Notes: generated by a model not told the origin, from the sequence alone. A stretch of 6,136 nt of DNA from Collinsella sp. (GCA_022728415.1 JAIJJM010000139.1:1-6136); one strand, 5' to 3'. Positions 1-5,806 are shown, counted from the stretch's first letter. A program made the numbers and translations.

Positions 1-352
1 TGAAGGTGCCGTTGAGGTTGATATCGATGGTGCGACGCCACTCGGTGTCATCGATCTCGTCGAACTTCTTGGTGCTGATGACACCAGCGCAGTTGATCAG
101 GATGTTGGTTTGCGGCAGGTCCGTAAAAATCTGCTCGACGGTCTCGCGCGCCTTAGGCGCATCGGCAACATCGAGCTGATAGAATCTGTTGCCCTCGCCA
201 AGCTCGGCCACAGCAGCCTCGCCCTTAGCTGCGTTCCTTGCGATGAGCGCGACATGTCCGCCGCCCGCGACGATGCCCTTGGCGATCTCGAGGCCAATGC
301 CCTGAGTGCCGCCCGTGACAATCGCGGTCTTGCCCGTGAAGTCAAATGCCAT
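1..352 (-). CDS. Short-chain dehydrogenase/reductase, N-terminal part (runs off the left edge)
   Basis: This is the first 117 residues of a classical SDR oxidoreductase, an NAD(P)-dependent soluble enzyme; the substrate cannot be told from this fragment. The Rossmann dinucleotide motif TGGTQGIG is at residues 13-20. ARN at 38-40, after the second strand, has a basic residue often linked to NADP(H) preference. LDV at 60-62 fits the adenine-contacting Asp, and NCAG at 87-90 is a variant of the usual NNAG. The catalytic Ser/Tyr-x-x-x-Lys lie beyond the window. The start is the ATG read at 352-350, because only this frame gives the SDR motifs; the nearby ATG at 360-358 is in another frame. An AAGGGGG ribosome site lies at 367-361, 8 bases upstream. 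The gene is divergent from the MarR operon, so shared control is possible but unproven. The family call is secure; the specific reaction is unknown. Confidence 0.93.
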   Translation of the reverse strand, partial: MAFDFTGKTAIVTGGTQGIGLEIAKGIVAGGGHVALIARNAAKGEAAVAELGEGNRFYQLDVADAPKARETVEQIFTDLPQTNILINCAGVISTKKFDEIDDTEWRRTIDINLNGTF

Positions 353-413
353 GACTCCATCCCCCTTTATGTAAGGTGTCTCCTTGCGGAAAGTTGGAGC
401 ATCACACGTGACG

Positions 414-419
414 ATTATA
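414..419 (-). promoter_or_regulatory. Probable -10 box of the SDR promoter
   Basis: On the minus strand this reads TATAAT, a perfect sigma-70-type -10 hexamer. Transcription would begin near 407, giving a leader of about 55 bases before the SDR start codon. There is no recognisable -35 hexamer 16-18 bases upstream (the sequence there reads like ACCACC). The promoter may therefore need an activator, or the match may be chance. The small inverted repeat GTCA-N6-TGAC at 432-445 overlies the -35 zone and is a possible protein-binding site. Confidence 0.5.
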
Positions 420-493
420 TGAGCCCCAGTCGTCATGGTGGTGACACCCCTCGCCAACCGCGTGCATGATAGTACTTTGAAACGCTTCATCGA

Positions 494-507
494 TTAAAAT
501 ATTTTAA
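494..507. repeat. Perfect 14-bp AT palindrome TTAAAATATTTTAA
   Basis: The 14 bases are an exact palindrome made only of A and T, in a GC-rich context, midway between two divergent genes. It could be a dimeric regulator operator, a UP-like AT element, or simply part of a promoter: its second half overlaps TATTTT, a possible -10 that is 17 bases from TTGAAA at 477-482. As an RNA hairpin it would be weak. The function is inference. Confidence 0.45.
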
Positions 508-526
508 GTCTTTATGCGCTCTTTAT

Positions 527-554
527 CTTGCCTAGCGGCCAAGTAGTTTTTTTT
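527..554 (+). terminator. Weak hairpin followed by eight T (possible attenuator or terminator)
   Basis: CTTGCC (527-532) can pair with GG-C-CAAG (537-543) around a TAGC loop, with one bulged C at 539. TAG and eight T (547-554) follow. The stem is only six pairs and bulged, so it would be a poor terminator. If transcription toward the MarR gene starts near 510, this would sit in its leader and could act as an attenuator. It may equally be a chance T-run. Confidence 0.22.
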
Positions 555-608
555 GGGACATGCCTCAAAATCTGCCGGTTAGGGTGCGCGTACATGGGTA
601 TCATCTTT

Positions 609-645
609 CACTGAAAATAGTTTCTAGTGTTAGGGATTTTCAGTG
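609..645 (+). promoter_or_regulatory. Perfect 10-bp inverted repeat spanning the MarR ribosome site and start codon
   Basis: CACTGAAAAT (609-618) is the exact reverse complement of ATTTTCAGTG (636-645), with a 17-base spacer. The right arm contains the GTG start codon, and the spacer holds most of the AGGGA ribosome site. There are two readings. One is a DNA operator for autorepression by the MarR dimer, as is common in the family; the 27-bp spacing of the arms is wider than a typical 16-20 bp MarR box. The other is an mRNA hairpin hiding the start. The spacer also carries a smaller CTA-N4-TAG repeat (624-633). Confidence 0.6.
632..636 (+). promoter_or_regulatory. Ribosome binding site that sets the MarR GTG start
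   Basis: AGGGA lies 6 bases before the GTG at 643. An in-frame TAG at 631-633 excludes any earlier start. The next in-frame ATG (700) would remove the first 19 residues and has no comparable ribosome site, so GTG is preferred. Confidence 0.7.
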
Positions 646-1092
646 GAAGATACCGATTTCCATGAGCTTGGGCGTCAGCTCTTAACTGAGTTTGGCAGCA
701 TGCATCAGCGCATTTCGCGCTTTGCGGACAAAGCTCTCGGCGGCGAGATGGCTGTCATGCGCGCCCTCATACTCGCTGGCGGTTCGCTCACGCCGAGCGA
801 ACTCGCTGATCGCGCCTGGGTCTCAAACGCCCGCATCGCCAATATCCTACGCGCTCTCGAAGCCAAGGGCTGGGTTGAGCGTGAGCACTCAAAGACCGAC
901 CGTCGTCGCGTACACGTCACGGTGACCGACAAGGGATTCCATGATCTCGAAATCAAGCGTCGGGAATTCGAGGACCGCACCGCAGCCTTCCTCGAGCAGC
1001 TCGGCGAAACAGATACCCAAGAGATGGTGCGCCTTCTAAGGCGTCTCAACGAAATTATCGACCGCAATCAAGAAAGGAGAGATACCGAGTGA
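643..1092 (+). CDS. MarR-family winged-helix transcriptional regulator
   Basis: This 149-residue cytoplasmic DNA-binding protein has a length typical of the family. MarR proteins bind operators as dimers and usually release when a small ligand binds. An N-terminal dimerisation helix covers about residues 5-30. The winged helix covers about 36-100: the helix-turn-helix is near 49-75 (LTPSELADRAWVSNARIANI), followed by LEAKGWVERE, and the wing carries the family's D-x-R motif (TDRRR, 85-89) and VTVTDKG. A long C-terminal helical part (100-149) would complete the dimer interface. It starts with GTG after an AGGGA site. Its stop overlaps the next gene's start in GTGA (1089-1092), so the regulator and exporter are almost certainly co-transcribed and coupled in translation. 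By family precedent it should repress its own operon; the inverted repeat at 609-645 is the candidate target. The ligand is unknown. Confidence 0.93.
   Translation: MEDTDFHELGRQLLTEFGSMHQRISRFADKALGGEMAVMRALILAGGSLTPSELADRAWVSNARIANILRALEAKGWVEREHSKTDRRRVHVTVTDKGFHDLEIKRREFEDRTAAFLEQLGETDTQEMVRLLRRLNEIIDRNQERRDTE
1075..1079 (+). promoter_or_regulatory. Ribosome binding site for the first ABC gene, inside the MarR gene
   Basis: AGGAG lies 9 bases before the GTG at 1089, within the last codons of the MarR gene. It supports the GTG start, which gives a short basic N-terminus (MRILKLFKKH) leading straight into TM1, as expected for this exporter class. Confidence 0.75.
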
Positions 1093-3455
1093 GGATTCTC
1101 AAGCTCTTTAAAAAGCATGTCCTGGCACTGTTCGCAGCTATCGTACTTATCGTAATCAGCTGCAACGCCGATCTGGCGCTGCCTACCTATATGAGCGACA
1201 TCGTCGACGTGGGCGTGCAGCAAGGCGGCATCGCCTCGCCCGTGCCCGACACCATTCGCGCCGAATCGCTCGACGACCTCGAACTCTTTATGAGCGCCAA
1301 GGACGCCAAGACAGTAGAAGCTGCGTTTGGCAAGGCAGACAAAAACGGCATTCGCACGTACAGGGGCACCGAGGAGGAGCGTGCCGACGGCGGCAAGATT
1401 ACCGACATTATGAGCCTGCCCGAGACCGTCGTCCTTTCGCTTAACCAGGGCATCGATGCCAGCTCCATGGGCGACATGATGGACACGTCCAGCGAGGAGG
1501 GCAACAACGCCGCCCCGTCCATGCCCACCCCCGAGCAGATAGCAGCGATGACGCCCGAGCAGCTCGCCGAGATGCAGCAGAAGGCCGCAGCGGCGCAGAA
1601 TATGCAAAAGCAGATTGATGCCGACGGCGGTAAGATCACCATGAAGAGCCTGCGTCTAGGTATCGAGGGCGGTCTGGTAGACCAAAGCAAGCTCGTCGAG
1701 GGCGCCAATGAGATGGCGGACAAAATGGGCTCCATGTCGGGGTCCATTGTCACCCAGCGCGCCGTGACCTACGTGCAAGAAGAGTACAAGGCGCAGGGTA
1801 TCGACCCCGCCGACGTGCAGAACGCCTACCTGGGCCGCATGGCGACCACGATGTTTGGTCTGTGTCTGGTGTCGCTGGTCGCCACCATCCTGACCGGTGC
1901 CGTGGCTTCGCGCACCGCCTGCTCCATCGCCCGCGATCTGCGCCGTGAGACCTTCAACAAGGTTATGCACTTCTCGCCGGCCGAGGTAGGCAAGTTTAGC
2001 CAGGCCTCGCTCATCACCCGCTGCACCAACGACATTCAGCAGATTCAGATGGCCGCAACCCTGTTTATCCGCATGTGCCTACTGGCGCCCGTCATGGGCA
2101 TCGTCGCCGTCATGCGCGTCCTGGCCAACCACACCGGCCTGGAGTGGACCATCGCCGTGGCCATCATCGCGGTCTCGGCCGTCGTCGGCGTGCTTATGGG
2201 CCTCACCATGCCCAAGTTCAAAAAGATGCAGAGCTTTGTGGACCGCGTGAACCTTACCGCGCGCGAGCTGCTCGACGGCCTTATGCCCATCCGCTCGTTC
2301 AACCGCGAGGAGCATGAACTCGAGCGTTTTGACCAGGCTTCGCTCGACCTGATGACCACGCAGCTCTACACCAACCGCGCCATGAGCTTTATGATGCCGC
2401 TCATGATGCTCGTCATGAACTGCATCACCGTGCTTATCGTCTGGTTTGGCGCGCAGGGCGTGTCCGACGGCGTGATGCAGGTCGGCAACATGATGGCGTT
2501 TATCTCCTACACCATGCAGATCGTCATGGCGTTTATGATCCTCACCATGGTTTCGGTCATCCTGCCCCGTGCCGAGGTCGCAGCCGAGCGCGTGGAAGAA
2601 GTCATCACCTGCCCCACGAGTATCAACGACCCCGTCTCGCCCAAACTGCCCGCGGCCAGCGCGCCGCGCGGTGAGCTCACCTTCCGCGACGTGAGCTTCC
2701 AGTATCCCGATGCCCGCGCCGACGTCATCAGCGGCGTGAACTTCACCACGCATGCCGGTCAGATGCTCGGCATCATTGGCTCCACGGGCTCGGGCAAGTC
2801 CACGCTCGTGCAGCTGATTCCGCGCCTGTACGACGTCACGGGCGGCAGCATTTCGCTCGACGGCATCGACGTGCGCGACATGACCCTTTCCGAGCTTCGC
2901 CGCCGCATTGGTTACATCCCGCAGCAGGGGCGTCTGTTCTCGGGCACTGTCGAGAGCAACCTCAAGTTTGCCGGCGACATGGTGAGCGACGAGGACGTGC
3001 ACGAGGCCGCGCACATCGCCCAAGCCGAGGACTTTATCGCCGAGCGCGAGGGCGGCTACGACTCCCCCATCAGCCAGGGTGGCTCCAATGTCTCGGGCGG
3101 CCAGCGCCAGCGCCTGGCCATCGCCCGCGCCCTGGCCAAAAAGCCCGAGGTCGTGGTGTTCGATGACTCGTTTAGCGCCCTCGACTACAAGACCGACGCT
3201 CGCCTGCGCGAAGAGCTGGCTAAAAACGTCACCGACGCTGCGCTCGTGGTCGTGGCCCAGCGCATCGCGACCATCATGCACGCCGACCAGATCATCGTGC
3301 TCGACGACGGCCACGTGGTGGGCACCGGCACGCACGAGGAACTGCTGCACAGCTGCCCGGCGTACCTGGAAATCGCGCAGTCGCAGCTTTCTGCCGAGGA
3401 GCTGGGGCTTACCCAAGAAGAAATTGCAGCCGTTATGAAAGGAGGCGAGCGCTAA
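1089..3455 (+). CDS. ABC exporter half-transporter with a degenerate ATPase site and a large extracellular insertion
   Basis: This 788-residue membrane protein fuses a type I exporter permease to an ATPase domain. TM1 is about 9-29, TM2 251-273, TM3 324-345, TM4 353-372, TM5 433-455 and TM6 468-492. The usual half-transporter has about 580-620 residues; the excess is a roughly 200-residue segment (about 45-245) between TM1 and TM2, predicted outside the cell. It is polar and rich in Met, Gln and Ala, with a tandem TPEQIAAM/TPEQLAEM (147-162). ATPase domain: A-loop Tyr539, Walker A GSTGSGKST (564-572), Q-loop Gln612, signature VSGGQ (668-672), Walker B ending at Asp692. Asp693 replaces the catalytic Glu and Gln724 replaces the switch His. 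These losses mark the inactive-site half of a heterodimer with the next protein, like TM287, BmrC/D or LmrC/D-type exporters. It overlaps its neighbours by 4 and 1 bases. The substrate is unknown; multidrug or lipid export is likely by family. Confidence 0.95.
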   Translation: MRILKLFKKHVLALFAAIVLIVISCNADLALPTYMSDIVDVGVQQGGIASPVPDTIRAESLDDLELFMSAKDAKTVEAAFGKADKNGIRTYRGTEEERADGGKITDIMSLPETVVLSLNQGIDASSMGDMMDTSSEEGNNAAPSMPTPEQIAAMTPEQLAEMQQKAAAAQNMQKQIDADGGKITMKSLRLGIEGGLVDQSKLVEGANEMADKMGSMSGSIVTQRAVTYVQEEYKAQGIDPADVQNAYLGRMATTMFGLCLVSLVATILTGAVASRTACSIARDLRRETFNKVMHFSPAEVGKFSQASLITRCTNDIQQIQMAATLFIRMCLLAPVMGIVAVMRVLANHTGLEWTIAVAIIAVSAVVGVLMGLTMPKFKKMQSFVDRVNLTARELLDGLMPIRSFNREEHELERFDQASLDLMTTQLYTNRAMSFMMPLMMLVMNCITVLIVWFGAQGVSDGVMQVGNMMAFISYTMQIVMAFMILTMVSVILPRAEVAAERVEEVITCPTSINDPVSPKLPAASAPRGELTFRDVSFQYPDARADVISGVNFTTHAGQMLGIIGSTGSGKSTLVQLIPRLYDVTGGSISLDGIDVRDMTLSELRRRIGYIPQQGRLFSGTVESNLKFAGDMVSDEDVHEAAHIAQAEDFIAEREGGYDSPISQGGSNVSGGQRQRLAIARALAKKPEVVVFDDSFSALDYKTDARLREELAKNVTDAALVVVAQRIATIMHADQIIVLDDGHVVGTGTHEELLHSCPAYLEIAQSQLSAEELGLTQEEIAAVMKGGER
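3440..3445 (+). promoter_or_regulatory. Strong ribosome binding site for the second ABC gene
   Basis: AGGAGG, within AAAGGAGG (3438-3445), lies 9 bases before the ATG at 3455, inside the last codons of the first ABC gene. The strong site next to the TAATG stop-start overlap suits equal synthesis of the two halves. Confidence 0.8.
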
Positions 3456-5311
3456 TGGCAGACGAGACCAAGACTCAGATTCCCAAGCCCACCCGCCAGC
3501 GTGGTCCCATGGGCCGCATGGGTGGCATGGGCCGCGGCGAAAAGCCCAAGGACTTTAAGGGCACCATGAGGCAGCTGCTCGGCTATATCGGTCAACACAA
3601 GGTTGCCGTGCTTGCCGCCGTCGCCTTTGCCGTGTGCTCGGTCGTCTTTAACATTGTGGGACCCAAGGTGCTCGGCCAGGTCACCACCAAACTGTTCGAA
3701 GGCCTGGTCGCCAAGGTCAACGGTACCGGCGATGTCGACTTTGCCTGGATCGCCAAGACGCTCGGCTTTTTGCTCTGCCTGTATCTGGCGAGCTCTGTCT
3801 GCAGCCTCATCCAGGGCTGGCTCATGACCGGCGTCACGCAAAAGATTTGCTACCGCATGCGCAAGGAGATCGCCGCCAAGATCGCCGTCGTTCCGATGAG
3901 TTACTTCAACGGCCACAGCAAGGGAGACGTGCTCAGCCGCATCACCAACGACGTCGATACGCTCGGCCAGTCGCTCAACCAGAGCGTGACGCAGCTCATC
4001 ACGTCGGTGACGCAGATTATCGGCGTGCTCGTCATGATGCTTTCGATCAGCCTGCCGCTTACCGGCGTCACCGTGCTCACGCTGCCGGCAGCAGCGATTA
4101 TCCTGGCTGTGATGATTCACTTCTCGCAGCCGTACTTCCGAGAGCAGCAGCAGGTTCTGGGCACCGTCAACGGCATTATCGAGGAAGACTTTGCCGGCCA
4201 GAACGTCATCCAGGTGTTCGACCGCGCTGAGGCCTCGATCGAGGAGTTCGACCGTCAAAACGACCGACTGTTTGTGAGCGGCTGGCGCTCGCAGTTCCTG
4301 TCGGGCCTGATGATGCCGCTTATGAGCTTGGTGGGCAACATGGGCTACGTGGGCGTCGTCGTGGTGGGCGCGCAGCTCGCGCTGACCGGCAATGCCACGC
4401 CCGGCGACATCCAGAGTTTTATCCAGTACGTTCGCAACTTTACGCAACCCGTGCAGCAGCTGGGCAACGTGAGCAACACGATGCAGTCGATGGCCGCTGC
4501 CACCGAGCGCGTATTTGAGTTCCTGGCCGCGCCCGAGGAGGAGCAGAAGGCCGACGCGCAGATTCCCGAGAAGCGCCCCGGCCATGTGGAGTTCGACCAT
4601 GTCAAGTTTGGCTACACGCCCGACAAGACCATCATCCACGACTTTAGCTGCGAGGCGCAGCCCGGCCAGACCATCGCCATCGTCGGCCCCACCGGCGCTG
4701 GCAAGACCACGCTCATCAAGCTGCTGCAGCGCTTTTACGATGTGGATGGCGGTTCGCTACGTGTCGAGGGCATTGACGTGCGCGATTGGGACCGCGCGGC
4801 ACTGCGCGGCGAGTTTGCCATGGTGCTGCAGGATACCTGGCTGTTCAACGGCACGATCCGCGAGAACATTCGCTACGGACGTCCCGACGCGAGCGATGCC
4901 GAGGTCGAAGCCGCTGCACGCGCCGCACGCTGCGACCACTTTATCCATACGCTCGCCGGCGGCTACGACTTTATGATCAATGAGGAGGGCACTAACCTGT
5001 CGCAGGGTCAGCGCCAGCTCGTAACCATCGCCCGTGCCATTTTGGCCGACCGCCCGGCGCTAATTCTGGACGAGGCGACCTCCAACGTCGACACCCGTAC
5101 CGAGGAGCTCATCCAGCGCGCCATGGATGCGCTGATGCAGGGCCGCACGAGCTTTGTCATCGCGCACCGCCTGTCCACGATCCGCAACGCCGACGTGATC
5201 CTAGTAATCCGCGACGGCGACATCGTCGAGAAGGGCACGCACGACGAGCTGCTCGCCCAGGGCGGCTTCTACGCCGACCTGTACAACTCGCAATTCGACG
5301 AAGCGGCGTAG
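3455..5311 (+). CDS. ABC exporter half-transporter, catalytically intact partner
   Basis: This 618-residue permease-ATPase has the normal length for a type I exporter half. The N-terminal cytoplasmic tail (1-48) is basic and rich in Gly and Met (about residues 14-28). TM1 is about 50-70, TM2 103-123, TM3 180-200, TM4 203-222, TM5 283-308 and TM6 near 318-338. The ATPase domain starts about 375: A-loop Tyr387, Walker A GPTGAGKTT (411-419), Q-loop Gln459, signature LSQGQ (515-519), Walker B Asp539 with catalytic Glu540, and switch His571. Glu and His are present, so this protein's Walker motifs with the partner's VSGGQ make the working ATP site. Its own LSQGQ, where Gln replaces the first Gly, faces the partner's degenerate Walker motifs. 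It starts in a TAATG overlap with the preceding gene, and the operon terminator begins about 30 bases after its stop. The heterodimer is inferred from complementary motifs and gene order. The substrate is unknown. Confidence 0.95.
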   Translation: MADETKTQIPKPTRQRGPMGRMGGMGRGEKPKDFKGTMRQLLGYIGQHKVAVLAAVAFAVCSVVFNIVGPKVLGQVTTKLFEGLVAKVNGTGDVDFAWIAKTLGFLLCLYLASSVCSLIQGWLMTGVTQKICYRMRKEIAAKIAVVPMSYFNGHSKGDVLSRITNDVDTLGQSLNQSVTQLITSVTQIIGVLVMMLSISLPLTGVTVLTLPAAAIILAVMIHFSQPYFREQQQVLGTVNGIIEEDFAGQNVIQVFDRAEASIEEFDRQNDRLFVSGWRSQFLSGLMMPLMSLVGNMGYVGVVVVGAQLALTGNATPGDIQSFIQYVRNFTQPVQQLGNVSNTMQSMAAATERVFEFLAAPEEEQKADAQIPEKRPGHVEFDHVKFGYTPDKTIIHDFSCEAQPGQTIAIVGPTGAGKTTLIKLLQRFYDVDGGSLRVEGIDVRDWDRAALRGEFAMVLQDTWLFNGTIRENIRYGRPDASDAEVEAAARAARCDHFIHTLAGGYDFMINEEGTNLSQGQRQLVTIARAILADRPALILDEATSNVDTRTEELIQRAMDALMQGRTSFVIAHRLSTIRNADVILVIRDGDIVEKGTHDELLAQGGFYADLYNSQFDEAA

Positions 5312-5342
5312 ATTCGGCCGCAGGAGACGAATGACGCCCGAG

Positions 5343-5378
5343 AACGGGGGCGCAGGACAACCTGCGCCCCCGTTTTTT
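5343..5378 (+). terminator. Strong intrinsic terminator of the MarR-ABC-ABC operon
   Basis: AACGGGGGCGCAGG (5343-5356) pairs perfectly over 14 bases with CCTGCGCCCCCGTT (5361-5374) around an ACAA tetraloop. A run of six T (5373-5378) follows. It starts 32 bases after the stop of the second ABC gene and should end the operon efficiently. The A residues before the stem give only a short U tract in the opposite direction, so reverse termination would be weak. Confidence 0.95.
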
Positions 5379-5386
5379 GTCCACGG
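5373..5386 (+). repeat. Direct repeat TTTTTTGTCCACGG, copy 1 (terminator tail)
   Basis: These 14 bases, made of the terminator's T-run and the eight bases after it, recur exactly at 5655-5668, 282 bases downstream. The base before is G here and A there; before that, C (5371) matches C at 5653, so the identity is 14 exact bases. The first copy is attached to a terminator and the second is not. Confidence 0.7.
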
Positions 5387-5451
5387 CACTCGAATTAGCT
5401 CTCTTGGGGCCCGATTGACAGCCCCTTCCGGACCCTGTAACCAAAAAGGGT

Positions 5452-5468
5452 CAAATATGAGTACTGTT
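5452..5468 (+). repeat. 17-bp inverted repeat, left copy (CAAATATGAGTACTGTT)
   Basis: This 17-mer is the exact reverse complement of 5635-5651. The similarity runs on inward: allowing mismatches, 5452-5482 aligns with the complement of 5651-5621 at about 24 of 31 positions, including a second matching block TAGTA (5476-5480). Outward, AAAAA at 5443-5447 aligns with the T-run at 5656-5660. Such patchy conservation suggests two diverged copies of one element facing each other, rather than a simple hairpin. AAAAAGG-G-TCA here (5443-5453) can also pair with TGACCTTTTT (5501-5510). Confidence 0.75.
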
Positions 5469-5491
5469 ACATTTTTAGTAGCAGCCAAAAC

Positions 5492-5503
5492 CGCCTCAAA
5501 TGA
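5492..5503 (+). repeat. Short direct repeat CGCCTCAAATGA, with a second copy at 5523-5535
   Basis: CGCCTCAAATGA (5492-5503) recurs as CGCCTTCAAATGA (5523-5535), differing by one inserted T, with starts 31 bases apart, close to three helical turns. TCAAAT also occurs at 5451-5456, inside the left inverted-repeat copy. These could be regulator half-sites on one DNA face, or low-complexity coincidence in an AT-rich stretch. Confidence 0.35.
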
Positions 5504-5634
5504 CCTTTTTACGGCCTCTAAACGCCTTCAAATGAATCAAAATGCCCGTTAGTATGCTTCTATGTGCCAACATTAATGAACATATTTGCTGTTGTGTCTA
5601 TTATCTTGTAAGCTCGATATGATACTACGCCAGC

Positions 5635-5651
5635 AACAGTACTCATATTTG
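5635..5651 (-). repeat. 17-bp inverted repeat, right copy
   Basis: Reading the minus strand from 5651 to 5635 gives the same 17 bases as 5452-5468. On that strand the copy is preceded by CCGTGGACAAAAAATGG, whose first 14 bases are the complement of the direct repeat at 5655-5668. The minus strand of the terminator tail also reads CCGTGGACAAAAAA then CGG, so the two repeat families are joined here. The loop between the arms is 166 bases. Confidence 0.75.
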
Positions 5652-5654
5652 CCA

Positions 5655-5668
5655 TTTTTTGTCCACGG
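5655..5668 (+). repeat. Direct repeat TTTTTTGTCCACGG, copy 2
   Basis: This is the exact second copy of the 14 bases that form the terminator tail at 5373-5386. There is no strong hairpin immediately before it; it is preceded by the right arm of the 17-bp inverted repeat and CCA. It may be a remnant of a duplicated terminator end or part of the repeat element itself. Confidence 0.7.
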
Positions 5669-5708
5669 GGTATGCCGCAGAAGATCCAACTTGCTCCAGC
5701 ATGCCGTA

Positions 5709-5730
5709 CGCCGGCCCTCCCCTCCCGGCG
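5709..5730 (+). other. Small GC hairpin CGCCGG / CCGGCG
   Basis: CGCCGG (5709-5714) pairs perfectly with CCGGCG (5725-5730) around a 10-base pyrimidine-rich loop. No T-run follows, so it is not a terminator by itself. It lies about 100 bases upstream of the DAHP synthase promoter. No function is evident. Confidence 0.35.
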
Positions 5731-5766
5731 AGTGCCGACATTTTCCCAGATAAAACCGACCAAAAT

Positions 5767-5791
5767 AAACCTGTCCCTTTTCGGCAGGTTT
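5767..5791. other. Hairpin AAACCTG / CAGGTTT upstream of the DAHP synthase promoter
   Basis: AAACCTG (5767-5773) pairs perfectly with CAGGTTT (5785-5791). Two inner G-C pairs (CC 5775-5776 with GG 5783-5784) extend the stem past a bulged T. On the plus strand only three T follow, then CGGGG, so termination would be weak. On the minus strand the stem is followed by TTTATTTT, a better U-rich tail. It lies before the promoter at 5807-5835, so it would be in the DAHP synthase transcript only if a second, more distant promoter exists. It could then be an attenuator, but I see no leader peptide rich in Phe, Tyr or Trp. Confidence 0.4.
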
Positions 5792-5806
5792 CGGGGTAAC
5801 GAGGTC

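Larger units (their letters stand above)
353..642. other. Divergent intergenic region between the SDR and MarR genes
   Basis: This 290-base gap has no convincing gene; reading frames here are short and show no family features. It is clearly more AT-rich than the flanking genes between about 470 and 560. It holds a minus-strand TATAAT for the SDR gene, a GTCA-N6-TGAC inverted repeat (432-445) about where that promoter's -35 box would be, a 14-bp AT palindrome (494-507), a run of eight T (547-554), and the inverted repeat reaching into the MarR start (609-645). For the MarR direction the candidates are TTGAAA (477-482) with 17 bases to TATTTT (500-505), or a TATCAT (599-604) without a good -35. 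I cannot choose between them. Confidence 0.7.

Noticed and set aside
541..554. The eight-T run taken as a firm terminator between the divergent genes.
   Set aside because: The preceding stem is only six pairs with a bulge, and no gene reads into it from the left on the plus strand. It is kept only as a low-confidence feature.
2079..3416. A 445-codon open frame on the minus strand inside the first ABC gene.
   Set aside because: It is the antisense shadow of a GC-rich gene: His-, Asp- and Ala-rich low-complexity sequence, no family motifs, and the sense strand carries every ABC motif. The same applies to the 395-codon minus frame at 3452-4639.
5443..5668. An insertion sequence or MITE bounded by the inverted repeats.
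   Set aside because: The arms are not at the ends of a unit with target-site duplications that I can find, there is no transposase, and the conservation is patchy and inward. A repeat element remains possible, but an IS call is not supported.
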